DNA of 13,996 nt from Discostella pseudostelligera. Lineage: Eukaryota; Bacillariophyta; Thalassiosirophyceae; Thalassiosirales; Thalassiosiraceae. The stretch is from contig JALLBK010000624.1 of the NCBI GenBank assembly GCA_036940085.1, forward strand, positions 1-13,996, read 5' to 3'. Below the pieces are notes generated by a model. That model was not told the DNA's origin. It did no database searches and worked only from the letters and a program-made list of their open reading frames with translations. Made by a program: the position numbers and the translations under genes. Positions 9,418 through 13,996 of this stretch are shown in pieces. The first letter of the stretch is position 1, and the number at the start of each line of letters is the position of its first letter.

Positions 9418-10533
9418 TTAGACAATAAGCAATATACACATCAACACCAACGCTGCACCAACCGATCCAACCATCGTCTTGAAACCGCTGGATTTGTCTG
9501 CGGTGTCGGCAGGAGCAGGGGCAGGAGTGGAAGCAGATCCCGGTACTGGTTCTAAAGCTTCAACAGATATTTCATAGTCTGGTGCCGTGCTATTACTTGT
9601 GGTATACAATGCAACATAGTAGAACGAATCTTTCTCCGCAGTAAAGATAAGTCTAGATTGCGTCGACCCCGATGGATCAATGCTCGACGTCGCAGTGAGG
9701 GTCTCCGGACAGAGAAATTCCTCGGGACATGTGCCCAGTTCATCGTTCGACTTTAGTACCCAGCCTTGCACCTCACCGCCGATTCCAAACATTGATACCT
9801 CATATTCAGTACCCTCGGATACGTCAGGAAGGACGTACCAAACGTCAATTCCATCCCATCCACCATAACACTCAATGTTCAGAGAATCCTCAGTTGCATT
9901 CGCAAACGATCCGGAGTCGGTGAACGGGAAGGTGGTGACTTCCGTAGCAGATTCGCAGAAATTATTGAGTGGCGGATCCTGAGCTTCAGTGGTAACAGCA
10001 GTGGTAGATGCAGTAGAAATCTCGGCAACATTAAAAGATACCTCGTATTCAGGTCCACTAGTGCTCGTCGAGTACAAGACAAGGTAATAAATCGCAGATG
10101 ATTCTACCACGGACACCGAAATGGAAGAACCCGTAGACCCAGACGAATTGATGCTAGACATCGCAGAAACCGGCCCCTCAGGACAAAGGAAATTGTCGGG
10201 ACAACTGCCTAGTTCATCGTTCGATACCAGGATTTCGCCTTGGACTTCGGCATTAATGCCAGAAATCGACACTTGCAACTCGGTGCCTTCGGATAAGTCT
10301 GGGAAGACGTACCAAAGATTAACTCCACTATCCTCGGTCATCTGATCCCCGCAGGTAACATTGAATGTATCAAGCGTTGCATTCGCAAATGATCCAGAGT
10401 CGGTGAAAGGAAAGGTGGTGACTTCAATGGCAGAATCACATTGGTCGTTGGCCGGCGCATCTTGAGCAATGGTAGTTTGGACTGCGCTAATGGCCAGGAG
10501 AAGCAGAGCCGAGATTCTTATCGAGGTCATCAT
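9418..10533 (-). CDS. Secreted two-repeat cell-surface protein with C-terminal anchor tail (intact copy)
   Basis: The product has 371 residues in one exon, starting at the paired ATGs 10533/10530. Residues 1-23 are a classic signal peptide (SALLLLAISAVQTTIA). Two tandem repeats follow at about 29-169 and 190-325. Each has N-x-x-C-x-S-A-x-E-V-T-T-FPFTDSGSFANAT, a Cys, a WYV(F/L)PD.SEGTE strand, GEVQG..L.SNDELG.CP..FLCP and a late YY(L/V)(V/A)LYTTS strand. Each repeat has four Cys (32, 61, 111, 117; 193, 222, 269, 275), suggesting disulphides. N-glycosylation sequons include N51, N58, N129 and N212. A Pro/Ala linker (SASTPAPAPADTADKSSG) precedes a hydrophobic tail (354-371) reaching the last residue, which suits a GPI signal or a membrane anchor. 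The all-beta pattern recalls the PPC / pre-peptidase C-terminal domain, but this is only a resemblance. No catalytic site is seen; binding or adhesion at the cell surface is an inference. Bases 10509-10580, including the start, are repeated after the N at 10581 (probable assembly artefact). Confidence 0.85.
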   Translation of the reverse strand: MMTSIRISALLLLAISAVQTTIAQDAPANDQCDSAIEVTTFPFTDSGSFANATLDTFNVTCGDQMTEDSGVNLWYVFPDLSEGTELQVSISGINAEVQGEILVSNDELGSCPDNFLCPEGPVSAMSSINSSGSTGSSISVSVVESSAIYYLVLYSTSTSGPEYEVSFNVAEISTASTTAVTTEAQDPPLNNFCESATEVTTFPFTDSGSFANATEDSLNIECYGGWDGIDVWYVLPDVSEGTEYEVSMFGIGGEVQGWVLKSNDELGTCPEEFLCPETLTATSSIDPSGSTQSRLIFTAEKDSFYYVALYTTSNSTAPDYEISVEALEPVPGSASTPAPAPADTADKSSGFKTMVGSVGAALVLMCILLIV

Positions 10534-10653
10534 CGTTGTTGTGTATTAATATTGTTGTTGCAGATTTTATGAGATCGATGNCCGAGATTCTTATCGAGGT
10601 CATCATCGTTGTTGTGTATTAATATTGTTGTTGCAGATTTTATGAGATCGATG
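10509..10653. repeat. Perfect 72-bp direct duplication flanking a single N (probable unmerged contig overlap)
   Basis: Bases 10509-10580 and 10582-10653 are identical over 72 bp and are separated only by the N at 10581. The copied segment carries the ATGATG start and first codons of the surface-protein gene. Identity ends exactly at the N on both sides, as expected when two overlapping contig ends are joined without merging. The true locus probably has one copy, 73 bp shorter. Confidence 0.9.
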
Positions 10654-10839
10654 CGAATTATGTTCGTGCATGGTCGTCCATGCCATTGACGGGAGTATGT
10701 GTATGGGTACGGTGTCGCCGTTAAGTATGGTAATGGTATGGTTCGTACGATCGGCATGCTTTGCCTTTCTTTGCCAACCCCGCCTTTCGACTCTACGTAG
10801 ATACACGACGACAACATGATGAAGGAGGCTTCTCTACCT
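10654..10839 (-). promoter_or_regulatory. Upstream region of the intact surface-protein gene
   Basis: This region should contain the promoter of the gene starting at 10533. Its sequence around 10660-10770 (TTCGTGCAT, then GTATGGGT, then CGCCG, then TACGATC) is recognisable again upstream of the broken copy at about 12750-12830, so the promoter was carried in the duplication. No TATA-like element stands out. Confidence 0.45.
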
Positions 10840-11043
10840 CTACACTCTGGCATTAATGTCACTGCTGCTCATGTGTGAGAATATGATGGCGTTGAAAAAA
10901 ATGTGCGTCGGAGATGAGACGCCGCCGCCGCTGCTCCCGCCGCCACCATCGTTTCCGAAGCCGGAAGCGAGAGAAGAGGAAGGACTGTGATTGATGCAAC
11001 TGCTGCTACTGATGCTGCTGCCATTATTATTTCTTCTGCCCAT
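10840..11043 (-). pseudogene. Truncated duplicate of the kinase-like gene's first exon
   Basis: From the ATG at 11043 a 67-codon frame reads MGRRNNNGSS, then a Ser-rich stretch, SLASGFGNDGGGG, Gly/Ser, then SSPTHIFFNAIIF before a stop. The kinase-like gene begins MMGGRNNVDSSSS, Ser-rich, HASGVGNGGGGG, Gly, then SPMHTNIVSALL. The order of low-complexity blocks and the DNA around the start (CCCAT.ATCAATT on the + strand) match. About 45 bp of exon 1 are missing between the Gly run and SPTH. The RKFVH core, the intron and exon 2 are absent, so it cannot make a kinase. It could still be transcribed from the copied promoter. Confidence 0.75.
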
Positions 11044-11502
11044 GATCAATTCGTCGATGATATTATTTGACGGACAAAGTGGCATACAGCTTACAGCTGT
11101 ATCTACGATACAATCGTAGGGTACACGTGGCATCGATTTTTGGCGGGATGATGTGTCGACTCGACTCCTGCGTAATCGGCCGAGAATTTTGGCAGGAGAT
11201 AAGACTCGACTCGACTCAACATTACACGTGGCTGCCAAATCGATCAAGCTGGTCAAGTGATCAAGCATCAAGCAAGGATACGATCTGATGTGATGGACTG
11301 AACTAATGAAATGAATCCAGTGGAGTATGATTAAGCGGTACACAATGTTTCTTCTTGCTCTAATATTTCTAATGACTGTGCACTATTTCCATCAGCTTGA
11401 TCGATGAACAAATCAACAAACATAATTGAGCTGAAGCTTTGTCCTCCACCTTCCTCTGCATCTTCACATCCCGTTCACATTGGGATGGCAAATGAAGCAA
11501 AT
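11044..11502. other. Gene-free stretch: relic kinase promoter and 3' flank of the broken surface gene
   Basis: The left part corresponds to the kinase promoter (cassette described separately). The right part (about 11360-11502) aligns with the 3' flank of the intact surface gene at 9270-9417, including the shared ACTGTGCAC.ATTTCC and TTGGGATGGCAA sequences. No open frame here looks like a gene. Confidence 0.6.
11124..11230 (-). promoter_or_regulatory. Duplicated CACGTG / E2F-like promoter cassette
   Basis: CACGTG palindromes at 11124-11129 and 11225-11230 flank TTGGCGGGA at 11140-11148 and a near match TTGGCAGGA at 11189-11197. Relative to unit A, the spacing between the CACGTG sites grew from about 51 to about 101 bases, with an extra TCGACTCGACTC-type repeat (11156-11167 and again near 11205-11217). 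It lies upstream of the truncated kinase exon. Confidence 0.5.
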
Positions 11503-12676
11503 TTAGACAAAAAGATTCTCCAATACACACATCGATGCCAACGTAGCACCAACCGATCCAACCATCATCTTGAAACCACTGGATTTGTTTCCTGAGTCAG
11601 CAGGAGCAGGAGCGGGCATGTCAGAAGTTGCAGGGGCAGAAGTCAAAGTCGAACCCGGTACTGGTGCTAAAGTTTCGTTGACTGGCGGCTCCTCAGCATC
11701 AGTAGTTGCAGCAGTAGTTGATGAAGTACCACTCTCAACGACATCGACGTATAACTCGAATTCGGGTCCAATATCACTACTTGTCGAGTACAAGACAAGG
11801 TAATAAATCGCATATGATTCTACTGATGTCATATACATCGAAGTACCAGTAGACCCAGATGAATCAATGCTGGGTGACATAGTAATGGCCCCAGGACAAA
11901 GGAAATTATCGGGACAACTACCTAACTCATCATTCGACACCAGGATTTGACCCTGCACTTCTGAGCGAATGCCTGATATTGACACTTGCAACCCGGCGCT
12001 CTCGGAAATGTCTGGGAAGACGTACCAAACATTGCCTCCCTCCCATGGACTCATGCAGGTAAAGTTGAAAGCATCTATCATTGCAAGTGACAAAGATCCG
12101 GAGTCAGTTAAAGGGAAGGCGGTGACTTCCATTGCAGAAGTGCAATTGTCATTGGTCGGTGGTTCCCGAGAATCAAGAGCAACAGCAGTAGTTGATGAAG
12201 TACCACTCTCAACAACATCGACAGACACCCCGAATTCGGGTCCAATATCACTACTTGTCGAGTGCAAGACAAGGTAATAACTCGAACCTGCTTCTGCCTT
12301 CGTCGTAATGGAAGCACTATTAGACCCGGACGAATCGATGCTGAAAACCATAAGAGTATCAGGACAAAGGAAATTTTCGGGACAACTGCCCAGCTCATCA
12401 TTGGACGCCAGGATTTGACCTTGAACTTCGCCATTAATGCCAGTAATAGTTACCGACACCTCCATACCCTCGGAGATGTCTGGGAAGATGTACCAAACAT
12501 CACTTCCGTCCCAATTCATGCAGGTATAGTTGAAAGCATCTAACGTTGCGTACTCAAAAGATCGGGAGTCGGTGAAAGGAAAGGTGGTGACTTTGGTGGC
12601 AGACTCGCATTGCCAAAGTGTGAACTGCGCCAATGGCCAGGAGAAGCAGAGCCCAGATTCTAATCGATCTCATCAT
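11503..12676 (-). pseudogene. Secreted two-repeat surface protein, copy broken by a frameshift after the signal peptide
   Basis: The ATGATG at 12676 begins MMRSIRIWALLLLAIGAVHT, a signal peptide nearly identical to that of the intact copy. Its frame then runs out of register, because about 26 bp present in the intact gene (between the GCGCAGT and CAATG.GA.TCTGCC landmarks) are missing near 12615-12625. The body stays open in another frame from 12633 to 11503 with no internal stop. It carries both repeats with all key blocks (FPFTDS, VWYIFPDISEG, SNDELGSCP..FLCP, YYLVL.STSSDIGPEF), eight Cys, a Pro/Ala-rich linker and KSSGFK. The hydrophobic tail is also spoiled: small insertions change the intact MCILLIV ending to MCVLENLFV, putting Glu in the anchor. 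No GT-AG intron of usable size could repair the frame. It is either a young pseudogene, since the body is uninterrupted, or an assembly or sequencing error at one site. In this entry the gene is described only as it stands. Confidence 0.8.
11711..12280 (-). repeat. Near-identical 96-bp segments in the two domains of the broken surface gene
   Basis: Bases 11711-11806 and 12185-12280 are 96 bp each with 7 mismatches by eye (about 93% identity). They encode the SSDIGPEF...VDVVESGTSSTTA part of both repeats. The rest of the two repeats is much more diverged, and the intact gene shows no such match between its own repeats. This suggests local gene conversion or unequal exchange. Confidence 0.75.
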
Positions 12677-13051
12677 CGTTGCGGTGTGTTGAGGAATGAG
12701 GAAGCATTGCGGCGAATTATTATTCCTCTGCCAAATATTGAATGCTGTTCGTGCATTATCGTGCATTTGTCTTCCATTGATGTCGAGTAAGTAGTACGTA
12801 TGGGTGAGGTTCGCCGATTATTTTCATACGATCATGCGTTCCATTTCCATATTTACTTTCCCTTGCATCTTGCGTCATGGGGGGAGAGATAAAGGCGTGG
12901 CATCAAGATGAGAACTCACGAAAATGAGAAAAATGGCGGTAAATAAAAGCGGTGTTGAAGTGGGATCATTCTGGATCTTCATCCTCTGTACATGAGCAAC
13001 GAAGGATTTACTATTTGGTCGCCAAAAACGGAATACTCGCCGAATTCCCTC

Positions 13052-13096
13052 TTTCCCGCGCTTTCCTTCCCGCTAACTTTTCCTCCTTCCCGCCAA
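13052..13096. promoter_or_regulatory. Cluster of three E2F-like TTCCCGC sites
   Basis: TTTCCCGCG (13052-13060), TTCCCGCTAA (13067-13076) and TTCCCGCCAA (13087-13096) occur within 45 bp. The third is the reverse complement of the TTGGCGGGA-type sequence in both kinase promoter cassettes. E2F/DP factors bind TTTSSCGC-type sites in S-phase genes. The cluster lies about 380-420 bp upstream of the broken surface gene, so its target is unclear. Confidence 0.4.
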
Positions 13097-13106
13097 CTTT
13101 AACCTC

Positions 13107-13162
13107 ATGGAGTATCTCGTGATCGTTATACTAGGTGATACTCCTAGCTCGTGATACTCCAT
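13107..13162. repeat. Inverted repeat, 10-bp arms with nested smaller palindrome
   Basis: ATGGAGTATC (13107-13116) pairs with GATACTCCAT (13153-13162). Inside the loop, CTAGG...CCTAG (13131-13147) forms a second smaller palindrome, and GTGATACTCC occurs twice. It could fold as a branched hairpin. It may be a remnant of a small mobile element or just a local foldback; no terminal target duplication was identified. Confidence 0.6.
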
Positions 13163-13177
13163 CAAACAATAGAGGGA

Positions 13178-13225
13178 GTACAAATAAGAATTGCGATTGA
13201 TGTACAAATAAGAATTGCGATTGAT
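13178..13225. repeat. Perfect 24-bp tandem repeat, two copies
   Basis: The 24-bp unit beginning GTACAAATAAGAATTGCG occurs at 13178-13201 and 13202-13225 with no mismatch and no spacer. It lies just beyond the inverted repeat in non-coding DNA. Confidence 0.9.
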
Positions 13226-13522
13226 GGTATGTGAGGTGCTTTCATAATGATATCGCAAGGATCATCAGCTCGTCTCGTCTCCTCCGCCACCACAACAACA
13301 GCAAAAGCAAGAAAATTTGGATTGTGGGTGCGATGTGATGGCAATTATAGCTTCGGCAATGCACCGATGGTAAATCCAATTTTAATAAATATTCAAGCGC
13401 AATTTAACAACTCTAGGTATGAGTATAGTATCGGAGGCTAGAGGAGCCGAGCCATTACGACGATGATGGCTAAACAATAACTAACAGTAACTTGCACTTT
13501 GCACTAAGTCACGATCAAGCTA

Positions 13523-13996
13523 CTACATCGAAACAAATAATGAGCACGATACTGCTCCCATCAACATCCAAGCTGCAAAACTTGCATGCTTGATATTGGA
13601 AGCGTGTGATGCATCTGATGACAATGATGATTTTGTCAAGGACGTGTTTGTTGTTGATGAAGCTGACGATGAATTGATGGTTGGTGCGTACGGATCTGAA
13701 AGTTTCACAGTGAGCTCAAACTTCGGCCCAATATTCTCAACTTCCGTGTACACAGCAAGATAGTAGATTGTATTAGTTGTTGTCGGCCATGCAACAGAAT
13801 ACTTCCAAGCATCAGTGGCATCATCAATAGTAGGACTTGCATAGATGGCCAATGGTTCAACACATTGCGATCGATCGGGACAATAACCGAGATCATCGGA
13901 TATAAGAGGCTTAATCTGAACCACCGTCGCACCTCTTCCCGATATATCAACTTCGACTACTTCACCATCTGGAACATTTGAAATTTTGTACCAAAC
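13523..13996 (-). CDS. Third, diverged surface protein of the same family, N-terminus outside the window
   Basis: The frame is open from the right edge (13996) to a TAG at 13523, giving 157 residues. It starts inside a repeat: VWYKISNVPDGEVVEVDISG corresponds to VWYIFPDISEGMEVSVTITG of the broken copy. It continues with SDDLGYCPDRSQCVEP (matching SNDELGSCPENFLCPD), IYYLAVYTEVENIGPKFEL (matching YYLVLHSTSSDIGPEF), a Ser/Thr-rich linker in place of the Pro/Ala linker, and a hydrophobic C-terminal tail (FAAWMLMGAVSCSLFVSM) suited to a GPI or membrane anchor. Within the visible part, the Cys pair around CPDRSQC is kept. It is clearly more diverged than the other two copies, so it represents an older duplication. 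Whether it has one or two repeats cannot be seen. Confidence 0.78.
   Translation of the reverse strand, partial: VWYKISNVPDGEVVEVDISGRGATVVQIKPLISDDLGYCPDRSQCVEPLAIYASPTIDDATDAWKYSVAWPTTTNTIYYLAVYTEVENIGPKFELTVKLSDPYAPTINSSSASSTTNTSLTKSSLSSDASHASNIKHASFAAWMLMGAVSCSLFVSM

Larger units (their letters stand above)
8812..12850. repeat. Tandem segmental duplication, two units of about 2 kb
   Basis: Unit A (about 8812-10770) contains part of the kinase exon 1, its promoter cassette, and the intact surface-protein gene with its promoter. Unit B (about 10880-12850) contains the same items in the same order and orientation: a truncated kinase exon 1 (10840-11043), the CACGTG/TTGGCGGGA cassette (11124-11230), the broken surface gene (11503-12676) and its promoter. 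Matches are clear by eye at 8894-9003 versus 10920-11048, at 9270-9500 versus 11360-11600, and across the two genes. Divergence is substantial, so the event is not recent. Exact breakpoints need an alignment. Confidence 0.8.
12677..13522. other. Gene-free stretch with promoter of the broken copy, E2F-like cluster and short repeats
   Basis: These 846 bp separate the broken surface gene from the next copy. The left 170 bp match the promoter of the intact copy. Beyond about 12850 the homology fades. The stretch then holds a C-rich TTCCCGC cluster (13052-13094), an inverted repeat (13107-13162), a 24-bp tandem repeat (13178-13225) and the 3' flank of the rightmost gene. A + strand frame of 64 codons at 13247-13441 has an ATG but nothing gene-like beyond that. 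Confidence 0.6.

Noticed and set aside
10530..10862. A - strand frame upstream of the intact surface gene that crosses the N
   Set aside because: It reads through the N and the artefactual 72-bp duplication, so it is a product of the assembly join.
12108..12434. Long + and - strand alternative frames within the surface-protein genes
   Set aside because: They are shadows of the repeat-coding frame: they overlap it completely and lack signal peptides or domain logic.
13247..13441. A 64-codon + strand frame (MISQGSSARLVSS...), with a GTATGAG donor-like sequence near its end
   Set aside because: No family resemblance, no partner exon seen, and it lies in the 3' flank of the rightmost - strand gene.
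1..13996. CRISPR arrays, tRNA/rRNA genes, bacterial operons, transposase genes
   Set aside because: No spaced identical repeats, cloverleaf signatures or transposase-like frames were recognised, and introns mark the DNA as eukaryotic.

Overview
The window is nuclear DNA from a eukaryotic microalga, most likely a diatom or another stramenopile. The evidence is short GT-AG introns (67-155 bp) inside otherwise compact genes, a long P-type pentatricopeptide (PPR) protein, a hexosamine enzyme with an organelle-type leader, a phytol/dolichol-kinase-family membrane protein, and genes packed on alternating strands. The assignment to diatoms rests on gene style, not on a marker gene. One N at 10581 shows that this is a scaffolded draft assembly.

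Layout, left to right. (1) A PPR gene on the + strand, open at the left edge, with one intron, ends at 3155. (2) A Gln/Ser-rich protein of unknown function lies on the - strand (3344-4267), tail-to-tail with the PPR gene. (3) A head-to-head promoter region of about 475 bp follows. (4) A complete six-exon glutamine:fructose-6-phosphate aminotransferase (GFAT) gene runs on the + strand (4743-7425, 714 residues when spliced). (5) A 456-bp convergent spacer follows. (6) A two-exon VTE5/VTE6/dolichol-kinase-like gene lies on the - strand (7882-9001). (7) From about 8.8 kb to the right edge the DNA is accessory in character. It is a tandem array of - strand genes for secreted, Cys-containing, two-repeat surface proteins: an intact copy (9418-10533), a broken copy (11503-12676) and a diverged copy running off the right edge (13523-13996).

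The array arose at least partly by tandem duplication of a unit of about 2 kb. That unit also carried the 5' part of the kinase gene and its promoter, because a truncated, diverged copy of the kinase first exon (10840-11043) sits between the intact and broken surface-protein genes. Both copies keep a CACGTG / TTGGCGGGA / CACGTG promoter cassette. At 10509-10653 a perfect 72-bp sequence is repeated on both sides of the single N. This looks like an unmerged contig overlap, so the apparent second start region of the surface gene is probably an assembly artefact.

Functionally, GFAT makes glucosamine-6-phosphate for UDP-GlcNAc (glycoproteins, GPI anchors, chitin). The surface proteins have signal peptides, N-glycosylation sequons and a C-terminal hydrophobic tail suited to a GPI anchor or membrane anchor. 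The PPR protein should act on organelle RNA. No RNA genes, transposons or CRISPR arrays were recognised.
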